Shown piece by piece: positions 24,009 to 35,939 of a stretch of DNA of 64,000 bases. Under the pieces are notes generated by a model, which worked only from the letters and a program-made list of their open reading frames with translations, was not told the origin of the DNA and made no database searches. The DNA is from Siphonodentalium dalli. Its lineage: Eukaryota; Mollusca; Scaphopoda; Gadilida; Siphonodentaliidae. The stretch covers positions 53,335,349 through 53,399,348 of the forward strand of contig CP136062.1 of the NCBI GenBank assembly GCA_032622095.1. Direction: 5' to 3'. The position numbers and the translations under genes were made by a program. How positions within the stretch are numbered: position 1 is the first letter of the stretch; each line of letters starts with the position of its first letter.

Positions 24009-24510
24009 AAATGTTGTTGTTGTTGTGTAGTTTCCGGCCGCAGGCCGGGTAGGATGGTCGGAACGCATTGTGCAATTCCCTTCACCCTTTCTTGATATCT
24101 TCGATGAAAATCGATTGTTTGGTAAATGTTGTTGTGTAGTTTCCGGCCGCAGGCCGGGTAGGATGGTCGGAACGCATTGTGCAATTCCCTTCACCCTATT
24201 TTTTGGTAAATGTTGTAAAGCCAGTGATATATATACCATATGAAAGTCACTAAAACAACATAGTTACTATGGATCACCACCGCTAAAACAACATACTTAC
24301 TACGGATCACCAATGGCTTCGGTGAATTGTAATATGAACACACCTCAGGTAACAGTATTGTCGGTAAAACACAATTTATGGTAATAATCACACATGCCAG
24401 GAAGGAAGAATGGCTTCGGGTGAATTGTAATATGTAATATGAACACACCTCAGGTAACAGTATTGTCGGTAAAACACAAATGATGGTAATAATCACACGT
24501 GCGAGGAAGG
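24009..24510. repeat. Two direct-repeat pairs (109-bp and about 125-bp units)
   Basis: GTGTAGTTTCCGGCCGCAGG recurs at 24025 and 24134, with matching text through CAATTCCCTTCACCCT. Downstream, ATGGCTTCGG...GTGAATTGTAATATG and the ACACACCTCAGGTAACAGTA block recur at about 24310 and 24410. Both are recent duplications. Confidence 0.8.
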
Positions 24511-25180
24511 AAGCCCGAGGTTTGTTTTCATAGGATTACTGTCATCGCAGGATTATAATACCTAGATGTCAATCAGTCTTCACTAATGATTAATTACGGG
24601 ATTATAATATTCCGGCAAACTGTCACTCCGTCAAAAATGACTTTCGGCGAAATGTCCATTCCGCGAAATATACTTCCGGCGAGGAGTCCAGTCCCCATAT
24701 TTTGTCTCAAATTGGCAATGAAGACATGAAATGTTGCTGTTTTATTATTTCCAACGTATATGCTAATCATCAGAATTCAATTGACATGTTTGTATTTAGT
24801 CAGTGATAGCACGTGCGACCGACTGTCAAAAGCATGTGACCCGCTATTGACAACGGAAGTAGGTCGAAACAAATTAAATGTTTACACAATAAGACAAATT
24901 TAACTTTTGGGAGTTGAAAAATCAATAATTTGTTAATATTTGACAGTGCTTAGTTTGGGTGTATTTTATTCTGTTTTTTATTGGCAACAGCCGATCTGCA
25001 ACTTGACATATTTTGTTGACCTACTTTTCTCGGATGCGTTTCCACTGTCCGTCAGAAAAAATGAATTAAATCGGAAATTACCGTCAGAACTCGCCACAAA
25101 TTGCACATGATCTCCAACACATATTCATTCTCAAAAATCAACAGGATTTTGGGAGATCAAGTGCATCTGTGGCTTTTTCC
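24511..25180. other. No gene recognised
   Basis: Right interior of the 8-kb segment. Near 24615-24680 there are repeated words for GGCGAAATGTCC-type phrases but nothing definite. Confidence 0.4.
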
Positions 25181-25369
25181 AGGACGATAAACAGCAACTG
25201 ACCCGTTACTGCCTGTGACCCGTTACTACCTGAATGACTGTACCTTTGTCATAACTTCAAAAATAAAAAAAAAAAAAAACTTCTGTCAAATTTTTTTTTT
25301 AATTGTTTTTGGTGCTTCTTTCTACCTATAGACAACCCGTACAGAAACTTCACGTATGATTTGGGTAGA

Positions 25370-25745
25370 AACACGTTAGAGCACCTTAGAATTATGTTAG
25401 TTTTATGTCCTAATTGGCTGGGCTAACTTAGATCGTGTATGAAAGCAGATCGCTCATTTCAATGCAGCAACTTTGAACCGGCTGTCGACGTAAACCACGT
25501 TAGAATTATGTTAGAAATCTGTCCTTTATTCTTTTCACCAACTCCTTACTTATAAGATTTAGCAGAATTCTCTAAGTCCGGCTTTCTAACGTCAGTGCAC
25601 ATTAGAATTATGTTAGAAATCTGTCCTTTATACTTTTGATCAAGTCCTGTTTGTAAGATTTAGCAGAATTCTCTAAGTCAGACTTTCTAACATCAGTGCA
25701 TGTTAGAATTATGTTAGAAATCTGTCCTTATACTATTTACAGATC
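25370..25745. repeat. Three to four copies of a roughly 115-bp TTAGAATTATGTTAG repeat
   Basis: GTTAGAATTATGTTAGAAAT followed by CTGTCCTTTAT recurs at about 25499, 25608 and 25705, with a diverged copy at 25386. AGATTTAGCAGAATTCTCTAAGTC is shared. A loosely similar TTAG/CTAAG-rich stretch is at 45915-46155 in other orientations. Confidence 0.75.
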
Positions 25746-27805
25746 TACTTCTACTTTTTTTTAATTATTGGAATTTTCTAAGTCCAACTAAGAAAATTTA
25801 CTTATAAATGAGTAAAAAAAAAATTACTCTATTTTTACTCACGAATAAATTATTTTATTGAAGAATATAAATCACAAATAATTTAAAGTACAGATTGCTA
25901 AGTATCATAATTATATATAGAACCTGCAGTTGTGAACCCATTCTGTTATTCAATAGTTTTATTTTAGTATCAGATACAAGAATTTCTTCTTGAATCATGA
26001 ATTTTGAAATCTTGAATCCTTATATTATATTATATCCGCAAAAACTGGTTCTATTGGTTGCACGGTTTGAATTTTCAAACGTTGGCATTCGTGACATAAC
26101 TGATCAACTATTGAGAGTATGTAGGAAACAAATTAATATGTGCTAATTGTGTACTCTCTCAAACACCATGGTACAAAAATGTTCTTAAATTATATCTATC
26201 TCAAATGACAGTGCAAACATAAATGCGAATTTCGTCTAACGAACAACCACTCACTTCATAAATTCATATTATAAATTACATGTATATTGCTATCTTAGTG
26301 CGGTGTCGGAAGAGCGTATTTTCGGTCCAGCAACAGACGATCACAGACTCATGTTCAAGCCAGATTTGTTTCCTCACAGTATAGAATTATCCCTCTTTGG
26401 TGTCAATCTTCTCCGTCTGACAGACGTGATCGACGTTAAATTGCCACCAGTCCACAGCTGTACCGGCGCAGGAATAAATCAACTGTACCAATTCATTTAA
26501 ATACTCATAAGTTAACAAGAGAATATATATATATATATATCTCTTTTTTTAAACTGTTTCTTGAACTGATCTGCCCTGAATGATATAAACTTATAGTACT
26601 AGCTGGTGCCGGGGCGATTAAACGAACAGGCGGGGCGAATTAAAACCCAAATCGTCCTTGCAGTTGGTGCCGTCGAATTGTCAGACAGCATATAATTTAA
26701 CTCGACAAGACCCCCCCCCCCCCCCCCCCCCCCCCCCGCTGTACGAATAATCCAAATATCCCACCCACACCATCCACGGTCTCGATGTTTAAAATACCGG
26801 GCATTTTATATTATGCGGCGACACAATTTTGGAACTTAACAAAAATAATACCACATTTTTCCTCAGATGCGAAATGACCAGTTTTCTGACAGTATAGAAT
26901 TATCTCTCTTTGTCGACATTATAAATCTGCCAGTTCACCTAAGAAATTTTCAATATATTTCACGGGTCATAGGAACTGCTCCGCGAGGAAGTCTAGATTA
27001 CCTCTTCTGGGTTTTGCCTGAGTTCACTTCCGATCTGCGCACGGTCACTGGGGATTTTCTCAACGTTAATAACGCAAGTTTTCCACAACGACGAAATATA
27101 TACATGTGTTCATATGTTCGAAATAAAACTCCAAATTGGGCCCCTCAAAAAAGATTCCTTGTTTATCATAGGCGCCCGCCCCTAAAATTCCTCCCGTGCG
27201 TATTATTTTTTGTTTTTTATATTATCTCCAGAACACCAATATATGCTTTACGCGGAGCTCAATATCGGAAAAAAAAACTAATAAATAAATGCAGATTACA
27301 TTGATCGCGCTGCACGAATTAATAGAGATGCAATTGACATTTCTAACAAACAAAATACTTTGAGTTCACGTCGCAATGTACATGTACGTGTATTCTTTGA
27401 ATATTTAATATTCAGCGTCACCTCCTAATAAAGGTCGATAACCTGTACTGTACGCCAAGGGTCCGATGTCATATGAAATCTTCGTGAGGGTACGCTAAAA
27501 CACACATGTACATGTACACGCTCGTGGGTGATCGACACATGCATATATTATATACATGTACAGTGATGCAAATAATTAAAAATATTAATTATCCATGTTT
27601 TGTACAATACCTGTAAAACAAGCAGCTCTGATTTAGTAACCATTGATTTGTCACTTTAACCGACAGACCGCAGATCAAAAGCCTGCTGCGAATGATTGAC
27701 AGCGGTGTCAATGAAGTCATGCAAATACAATAGGGGCCTGTCTTCGGTAAATAACCTGGGCCTAAAGTTGAAATTGATACCCTGTGACTCAAACAGAATT
27801 GTCAA
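25746..27805. other. No gene recognised; simple repeats and an odd ORF pair
   Basis: Contains a TA microsatellite (about 26522-26541) and a roughly 26-base C run (26711-26737). Two frames (26303-26500 and 26867-27304, plus strand) share the translated phrase SIELSLF, and the DNA around 26378 and 26888 is a short direct repeat. I found no domain and do not call a gene. Confidence 0.4.
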
Positions 27806-27850
27806 TTGAACACGTGCTGTCATATATACTTCGTCGGTTTTGATTGGCTA

Positions 27851-28216
27851 GTAACCACTCGATCGTGCGATGAATGTGGTAAATGGCGTCTGGTACATAG
27901 CAAGCACGTGTTGAAGTGGAATGAAGTCAACTCTCTCCAGTCCCTTATGGAGGACATATCCTACTCGTGCGGCGCGGTCCTGAGTGATCTCTTCCACGAT
28001 GATAGTGACTATCCACCCGTATATATTAAGGGAAATCTATCTTGCCAAGACAAGATAGAATTGCCTTGGTATAGTGCGGGTAATGATAGAATATGTATCA
28101 TTGTGGAACAGAAGACGACCTGGAACCATTGGATGAAAGATCTTACGCAATATGCACAGCTTGCAGAGGGAGAGGACTGCCTGTTGAAAAGAAGAGAACT
28201 AGATTTGTGCCGAAAT
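27851..28216 (+). pseudogene. Cysteine-rich zinc-binding protein fragment, one frameshift
   Basis: The frame reads CDECGKWRLVHSKH, then a conserved-looking middle (SYSCGAV, NLSCQDKIELPWYS) and ICII. At about 28101 one base is gained or lost. In the shifted frame a CGT segment completes a C-x2-C pair, followed by ICTACRGRGLP and a basic tail ending at a TAG near 28216. The pattern C-x2-C, single cysteines, C-x2-C, C-x2-C suggests a treble or ribbon zinc site. I have seen this arrangement in repeated, probably transposon-borne, invertebrate proteins, but the family has no firm name here. No start or upstream domain is visible. Confidence 0.45.
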
Positions 28217-28228
28217 AGATTGAAATAA

Positions 28229-29046
28229 AACATGAGTTTTGTGAAAGTAGTTATATATTACGTTTTTCCCGATAACTTACCTTATCGGATCCCAAAACAA
28301 AAACAAAAAACAAATGTCCCTCCCGCCCCTACCCTGGAAAAAAAAACCTATGATAAACGAGTAATCTTTTTTGAGGGGCCATAGACTCAGTTTTGTTTGG
28401 AATTAATCTCTAAAGGGTAAATTGTTGCAATACGCAAGTTTGGTAAATGGTCGACTATATTAAGTACAACACGTCTATATCCGCAAAGTCATGAAATTAG
28501 TTAACAATTAATGTTTATCGGTTTTATATAGAATCTCGTACGATCTTCAGTATTTAAACACGTTCATTATCGTGGTGTTCTATGCATGGTCTATTTTATG
28601 CCATATCTATGGAGTAATCATAGGAATTGTAATAGTAACTATCTTAATTTTCCACAAAAACTCATAAGTGATTAACTCATGGACCAGAAATCGATAATTG
28701 AACTGGACCAAAATCGGAAGAGGTATATTCTCTCTCGTGGAGCTGTTAAATGTTGTTACAGCCAGGACATTTTGTCTATATGATGTGCTATATGTATATA
28801 ATCATTAGCGCGTACCAATTAATATGTTCCCTTCAGTTAAGCTATCTGCACACACAGCTCACATACACAATTAGTTCGCTTACAGGTAGGCCTATACACA
28901 TACATATAATATATGTATATATCATATGTCTGTCTGTCTGTAGATATTACAGTGCAGGAACCAATTCTGGTTGTAGACGCACTGGTCCAGGTGCTACCAT
29001 GGCTGAGTAACTTTATAACCCTGTGGTGACTCTACAGTAGCGTTCT
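28229..29046. other. No gene recognised
   Basis: AT-rich with TATATG runs near 28900-28930 and a short TCTG run. Confidence 0.4.
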
Positions 29047-29175
29047 TTAACGTGCACACACCGAGGCGTGTACATGGGTGATCAGCCATTGATGTCCGCG
29101 CTTGATCGGACAGCGTACTGCACCCACGACAACACACCTGGACAAGTGTTGTAATGGGGGGGGGGGAGTCGGCAT
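29047..29175. repeat. CGTGCACACACCGAGG interspersed repeat, copy 2
   Basis: Uninterrupted across TTTAACGTGCACACACC, the position at which copy 1 (20763) is joined to a TTAA MITE. It therefore serves as an empty-site reference. It ends in a run of G near 29157-29166. Confidence 0.8.
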
Positions 29176-31095
29176 TTTGACAGTATCTGACCGAGTTCTG
29201 ATTTTTGTCAGAATACCCTGACCAGGTTGCGATCACCGGTCCGCTAGCACGAGAGACCAGTACGCTAATTATATACCTCTCGGCTACCGACTTCCCTAGG
29301 CCATACAGCGATAATACAACCACAAATTTAGTAGCCTACTTTTTGTAAAATATTTGTTGAAAGTATTATAGTACTCAGGACAATACAATATAAATTATGG
29401 TTCAAAACAATATCTTTGAAATTGAGTGTACATGGTAGTTTGGCTTTGTCGCTTTTCGGTACGAAGTTATTAAAGTACGGTACTGTATATTTTTTTTGTT
29501 GATGGCTGCGCCCACTGGAATACACCGGAATGCGAACTGCCAGGAATGACCTTCGTTGCACTGAAATGTTGCGTTTGATTGATCGAAACGCGGTCAACTA
29601 CATGGAAGATTAAAGCTGGACTGTCACATATGTATAACGTGGTCAATACAGTATACACTTTCCGGTAATAAGGTTGGCCATGAATTTCGGGTATTTGCAT
29701 AGCAACCGTTGCCAGGGAGTGATCGTGTGGCATAATGTATCCCGATCTTAAAAAACTCAGTGGTCCATGGGGAACATACATGTAAAGTTTCAGACCCGTG
29801 ACACCATTTAAACATAACCAACACATTGCGCCTAAACAGTCTACAATAAATCAAAAATAACACTGGGAGCCCAGGGTCATGGTCAGATGATGTCGATCGT
29901 TGTGGGGAGCCAGGGATCGCAGTGTTCAAAGGGTTAACTTATTAAGTAGTCATAAACTATGACGATACAATAATATGTAATATATATGTTAAATATTGTA
30001 TCGTCATGATGTGTGATTACTCTCTGTTCCAGACCGACTTGCTCCCGGTGGAGTCAACATTGACTTGTATCGCATATCGCTATCTAGATCGATTCTAGTG
30101 CCTAGTAGGCCTACTACTACTAGTAGTGGAGTCGACATGCAATTACTCGCTTATGGTCGGTTCATTATTTCGCCATGCACAACGGGTAATTATTTTTCCA
30201 GCGAATAAATTAAATCACTGCTAGTTCTAGATTACCTTTCGTGCATGAACTTTCCCTCCCATCAATAAAACTGTCAACGTCATGATAATCAGGGCTCAAA
30301 ATACACAAGTATGGACGCCATATACGATGAAGCAATTCATTTAAAAGTAAATAAAATATACCGTAGTAAATAAATCACAAATTTAACACGAAAACTCGGA
30401 CGAGTTAGTATGAATGTATACTAATTGCACAAGCTTGAAGCTTATAATACATTTACATCGATATACAAACATGTTCCGTTGTCAAAGTCTTTATTATATT
30501 ACTAGTTGATATTATAATATTAATATAAACTTTTAACTGCAATTTGCAAATCTGAAGAGTGAGATTCTGATGATTACTTATTTACTAGGACTATAATAAA
30601 ACCTATAGGCCTAGTAAATAAGTAATCAAATAGTTATTCCTATGAATCTGAGTCAATGTTCAACATTTGTCCTTTTATGGCATTTCAGCATTGGGAATAT
30701 CTCTGACATTATAACAGCCAGTGATTGAGTGAATATCATTGGAATTTGAACTCTAGTTTATAATAATTAATATTCTAGATCTCAAGCATTGTAGCGGGGT
30801 AGGTACCATATTTATTGATAACCCCTTCTTACTAAAGCATCATTGATGAGTAATTAACCCACAGGAAATATTCAGATAATAGTGTCCGAAGAGGCCCAAA
30901 AAAATGAGTTTGTGCAAAAAAAAATTCTATTCACATTTTTGCCCTTGTTTTAAGTTGTTTTCAAATATATTCATTAATAATTGTGTTCTAAGGCAGGTTA
31001 TGGCCTTTACAGACACTTAGGAACAGGGTAGGTATATTGAAGCCATCCTGGTTGAGGGCGAAGAACCTCAATGGTACGGTGGCCCGTAAGTGCCA
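29176..31095. other. No gene; two small hairpins
   Basis: A hairpin at 29958-30009 has arms TATGACGATACAATA. One at 30571-30628 has perfect 19-bp arms (TGATTACTTATTTACTAGG). A piggyBac-like right terminus (AAAGGG then TTAA) is at about 29926-29935 without a recognised partner. Reading frames on the minus strand near 29470-29929 show no domain. Confidence 0.5.
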
Positions 31096-31099
31096 CGGC

Positions 31100-31428
31100 G
31101 AACAAACTTTTCAAAAGTTTGTTTTGGCGTGAACTTTTTACTCACGGCAAAACAAACTTTTCAATCACGGCAGAATAAACTTTTCACTCACGGCAAAACA
31201 TTCTTTTCATCCACGGCAAAACAAACTTTTCAGTCACGGCAAAATAAACTTGTCAATCACGGCAAAACATACTTTTCACTCACGGCAAAACATACTTTTC
31301 ACTCACGGCAAAACATACTTTTCATCCACGACAAAACATACTTTTCACTCACGGCAAAACAAACTTTTCACTCACGGAAAAACAATCTTTTCACTCACGG
31401 CAAAATAAACTTTTCACTCACGGTAACA
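31100..31428. repeat. 23-bp minisatellite, about 12-13 copies
   Basis: The unit is CACGGCAAAACAAACTTTTCA plus two bases. Because 23 is not a multiple of three, the open plus-strand frame at 31090-31554 repeats every 23 residues through all three phases. That explains the ORF without invoking a gene. Confidence 0.85.
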
Positions 31429-31453
31429 TTGCTAAACCTCTCTCTGTCTCTCG

Positions 31454-31659
31454 CACAGGGGCCTGTAACGCGTTCCGCTGCCCGCCCCCTTTTGCGCTGC
31501 CCATATACGCCGCTCTATATACGCGCCTGCTTCACGTTAATGGTAGTAATATAGTCTCTATATTACTACCATTAACGTGAAGCAGGCGCGTATATAGAAG
31601 CGGCGTATATGGGCAGCGCAAAAGGGGGCGGGCAGCGGAGCGCGTTACAGGCCCCTGTG
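31454..31659. mobile_element. Palindromic 206-bp hAT-type MITE with 8-bp target duplication
   Basis: The ends are CACAGGGGCCTGTAACGCG and its inverse. The arms pair for about 100 bp with only a few mismatches around a TAGTCTCTA centre. The 8-bp sequence GTCTCTCG flanks both sides (31446-31453 and 31660-31667). An 8-bp duplication and a CAGGGG terminus are hAT features. The arms are much richer in GC than the surroundings. Confidence 0.85.
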
Positions 31660-31789
31660 GTCTCTCGCGATAAAAAATTGTTCAAGGCTGTGATATCGTG
31701 GGAGCGAGCAATAGTATATCAGGTCGTAAATCTATATCATGTGGTGATGTTCCGACTTTTTAACCGCACTGTATTTTGATACTCTCAGG

Positions 31790-32014
31790 TTATATGTTAC
31801 TCAATTTAAATGTTTTTGTGTATAATTCGAACAAGACATTACTCATTATGCCTGCAATTTCCCCCCCGTTCCGAAGGAACTGTAATCCAATTGTCCCTGG
31901 AAATTGACTCCGTACTGTGGAGAGCGTCACAGTGCCATTTGCATCAACTGGGATTGACACCGTGGAGGTACAATCCGATTTTTTTTTTAAATGTAACCCT
32001 TGAGGAAGTGGCAT
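31790..32014 (-). pseudogene. TDP-43 N-terminal-domain-like reading frame
   Basis: A 74-residue minus-strand frame in which residues 21-40 read IPVDANGTVTLSTVRSQFPG, followed by GLQF. This matches, by my recollection, the conserved IP...DDGT-LLSTV-AQFPG-GL segment of the TDP-43 N-terminal ubiquitin-like dimerisation domain (roughly half identical over 29 positions). No RRM domain or glycine-rich tail is nearby. The first residues are read through an A-run and are probably not coding, and no clear splice sites bound the match. It may be a lone exon of a diverged paralogue or a decayed copy; activity cannot be claimed. Confidence 0.45.
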
Positions 32015-32550
32015 TTTTACTTTTGTGTTGCGTAAAACACAACTGAGTCAGAATTCAAAGAGACGCCCACGCAAACACATGCAGGGAATATCATATTCAA
32101 AACACCGAGATAAATAAATGATGTCCTTGGCATTGCAGGACGTGGTCTTGTCAAAAACAGATGATCTGACAAGCACGATTATAGCACACATCTATATTTA
32201 TGCTAATGGTTGATTATGGGTGATTGGAATGAGATGAGATAACAAGCCTATTGTGGCTTTTGTGTAAGTCCTCTCCCAGACCGTTTAAATGTCTCGGACG
32301 GCATGCATATAAGGCCAGTCGGTGCGAAGGCAAATGGAATATTACCAAGGCCGTTGAATATGTAATGAGTGCAACGCATGTATTAATAGCCAAAAGAGGT
32401 GTAGTACAGACTTCAAATTAGTTCAAATTACTACAGTTCAGCTGTCTCAATCGCGTTTGGAATACTTGAGATTTGCGACTACATGTATGACCAAAATAGT
32501 AGTAGGGGTGTGTTTATATCCAGGTTCGTACAATGTTTCACGTATGTTGT
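32015..32550. other. No gene recognised
   Basis: Unique sequence bordering the left end of the 4,456-bp array. Confidence 0.4.
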
Positions 32551-34659
32551 TTATATAAAAATCTCATTCTTACCTAATGTGAACCACTTAAATATTAAAC
32601 ATGCTTTCTACACGGTATGACACCATGACATCCCTGAACATGGATGCCTGTCTACATATTAGATGTATGATATCTAAGTATACAACTCTTTTCCAATAGG
32701 AAACGTGTATATATATACTGACTCTCATTCTTACCGAATGTGTACTAGTTAAGTATTTAATCACTCGATACCCACGTAATTCATTTACTGAAACGGCATT
32801 TATGAACCGTTGTTCCGGGTTTCAACAAAAGCTTAAAAAACAGGCTATTACCCGAAATAATTATCGGCGGCCCTGCAGACATTGACACTCAATGACCGAC
32901 GTGCTAATTTAACCAAGAAGCACCTGCTCAATGCCACTGATAAATCATATAAATTTGCACACAATACCATACTGGTGCATCATAATATAAGACGTGTTAC
33001 AAAACAACTCGAACATTGTTTTAAACAAAATCACTCATGTGTGATACCAACAATGTCCTAACAATATGCACAAACGCGCAGTGAATAATTTACTCATTGA
33101 AAATGGAAACACATGGAAAGTCTCGTTCAACGATAGGACGTGATGTTCGTAGTTATCCATCCTTACATTAAAAACTCCCCTACATGGGAACCACTTAACT
33201 ATTTAATCATGCTTTCTACACGGTATGACACCATGACATCCCTGAATTCGGATGCCTGTCTGCATATTAGATGTATAATATCTAAGTATGCAACTCTTTT
33301 CCAATAGGAAACGTGTATATATACTGACTCTCATTCTTACCGAATGTGTACTACTTAAGTATTTAATCACTCGATACCGACGTAACTCATTTACTGACAC
33401 GGAATTTATGAACCGTTGTTCCGTGTTTCAACAAAAGCTACAAAACAGGCTATAACCCGAAAGAATTATCGGCAGCCCTGCATACCTTGACACTCAATGA
33501 CCGACGTGCTAATTTAACCAAGAAGCACCTGCTCAATGCCACTGATAAATGATATAATTTTGCACACAATACCATACTGGTGCATCATTATATAAGACAT
33601 GAAAACAACTCGAACATTGTTTTTAAAAATTCACTCATGTGAGATACGAATAATGTCTTACTTCATGCACACACGCGCAGTGAATAATTTACTCATTGAA
33701 AATACATGGACAGTCTCGTTCAAAGATCGGACGTGATGTTCGTAGTTATCCATCCTTACATTAAAAACTCCCCTACATGGGAATCAAACACCCGCTAAGG
33801 GACTAACTATTTAATTCTTGTACTTTACGATATGTGACTGCCAGAATCCTTGAAATATTGGCTTTTAACGACACACAGCCTGTTGAAACGTAGATTACTC
33901 AATACAGATATATCTTACAACACTTGCAAGAGATTACAACAATCTGGTCTAATTGATCAAAAGGTAAGTGCGAACTGCCTTGATCTGATACTTGACAGGA
34001 CTAATCTGGCACACATGTGAACCGAATGCTACCACGCTATTACACAGTGGCCATGTCAATCACACTTAACGAACCAATGAAATTACGTGTTTGCTATACT
34101 GCCGTATTACACAAAGAACGGGGGCTGACCATAGCACGTGTTATATTGACCAGCGATATTAGTAGTAAGTGCAGACCACACAACTTCGGGTCTGTGATAA
34201 CTTGCACATAATGTTGCTTCCGACTTATTGCTATTTCACAACGAATGACACAATAACTCACGCCTATTATAATAGGCATGTTACTATGAACAACACGCGA
34301 AGCCTTGAAGGCCCTCGCTCAATTCAGCTGTCTTGAGACAGTCTGTATCTACCATGCACACATACCTATATGTGTTGATCCCTCAGTTACTTTGAGGAAT
34401 CTTAATTCCGCTCTCTCCTGATGAGACCTTGCGGGTTCACCAATTTCTAAATTGGTTGACAAAATAGGTCGAAACACTAAAAGGCAGTGTAGAGTGCTAC
34501 ATAGAATGTCCCGTCCATAGATCGGATGGGATGTTGGTATTTATCCAATTTTATATAAAAACAGTTGCTCTTGTGGGTATAACCTGTGTATCTCCCATTC
34601 CGGTGGGGTGATCCATCTCTAGTCTGACTGTGGCGGCGTTCTGTGTAGCACCATTGCAC

Positions 34660-35935
34660 ACTGCCTGCCTATACACATTCGAAGATAGGGTGCCTATACT
34701 GACACCCATTCTTACTGAATGTGTATTACTTAACCATTTAATCATGCTTACTACACGGTATGACAACATGGCAATCCCTGAATGTGGATTCTTGCCTATA
34801 TATTGTATTATATTATAGTATAATATATTATCTAAATATACAACTGTTTCCAATAGGAAACGTATATATATACTGACTTCCATTCTAACCGAATGCGTTC
34901 CACTCAACTATTTAATCATTCTTTCTACACAATATGACACCCCTGAACATGGAGGCCTGTCTACATATCAGATGCGTAACATCTAAATATGCAACTGTTT
35001 TCCAATAGGAAACGTGTATATATAATGACTCTCATTCTTAACGAATGTGTACTACTTAACTATTTAATCATGCTTTCTACACGATATGACACCATGACAC
35101 CCCTGAACATGGAGGCCTGTCTACATATCAGATGCGTAATATCTAAATATGCAACTGTTTTCCAATAGGAAACGTGTATATATAATGACTCTCATTCTTA
35201 ACGAATGTGTACTACTTAACTATTTAATCATGCTTTCTATGACGGTATGACACCATGACATCCATGAACATGGATGCCTGCCAACATATCAGATGCATAA
35301 TATCTAAGTATGCAACTGTTTTCAAATAGGAAACGTGTGTATATATACTTACTCACATTCTAACTGAATGTGTACTACTTAACTATATAATCATGTTTTC
35401 TACACGCTATGCGACCAGGACATCCCTGAACTAGGATGCCTGTCTACATATTATGTGCATACTATATAGGTATGCAACTGTTTTCCTACATGCTACGTGT
35501 ATATATACTTACTCTCATTCAAACAGAATGTGTACTACTTAACTATTTAATCGTGCTCTATACACGATATTACACCATGACATCAATGAACGTGGATGCC
35601 TGCCTATATACATAGTATATGTATACTATCTAAGTATGCAAGTGTTTCCAATAGGAAACGTGTATATATACTGACTTACATTCCAACCGAATGTGTTCTA
35701 CTCTACTATGTAATCATGCTTTCTACACGGTGTGACACCATGACATCCCTTAATTTGGATGCTTGCCTACATATTAGATGTATAATATCTAAGTATGCAA
35801 CTGTTTTCCAATAGGAAACGTGTATATATACTGATTCTCATTCAAACTGAATGTGTACCACTTAACTACTTAATCATGCTTTCTACACGATAGGACACAA
35901 TGACATCCCGTAATATGGATGCCTGCCTACATTTC
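34660..35935. repeat. 160-bp satellite monomers within unit copy 1, about eight
   Basis: TCCAATAGGAAACGTGTATA recurs at 35001 and 35161 and, with changes, near 34850, 35322, 35482, 35650 and 35810. Each monomer also carries ACTATTTAATCATGCTTTCT and CATGACATCCCTGAA. Single monomers lie at about 32560-32770 and 33185-33375 in the same unit. The same block is at 39116-40391 in copy 2. Confidence 0.85.
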
Positions 35936-35939
35936 GAAC

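Larger units (their letters stand above)
17233..25252. mobile_element. 8-kb inverted-ended segment with CAGTCATTCAGG termini
   Basis: The left end CAGTCATTCAGGCAGTAAAG and the right end (TTACTACCTGAATGACTG) are inverted repeats of about 27 bp with two differences, each flanked by TA. The left flank is a 174-bp tandem repeat unit. The right flank ACCTTTGTCATAACTTCAAAAAT resembles the continuation of that unit, which argues for insertion of one 8-kb block. Inside lie minus-strand gene remnants for a MULE-type transposase and a FEN/XPG-like nuclease, a hypothetical protein, and several later repeats. It may instead be a chance pairing of two small elements with the same terminus. Confidence 0.5.

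Noticed and set aside
26303-27304. Pair of frames sharing SIELSLF as duplicated exons
   Set aside because: The similarity is short, splice sites are not convincing and no domain is known; likely a small DNA duplication.
31090-31554. 154-codon frame
   Set aside because: It is the 23-bp minisatellite read through and then the hAT MITE; periodicity in the protein equals the DNA period.
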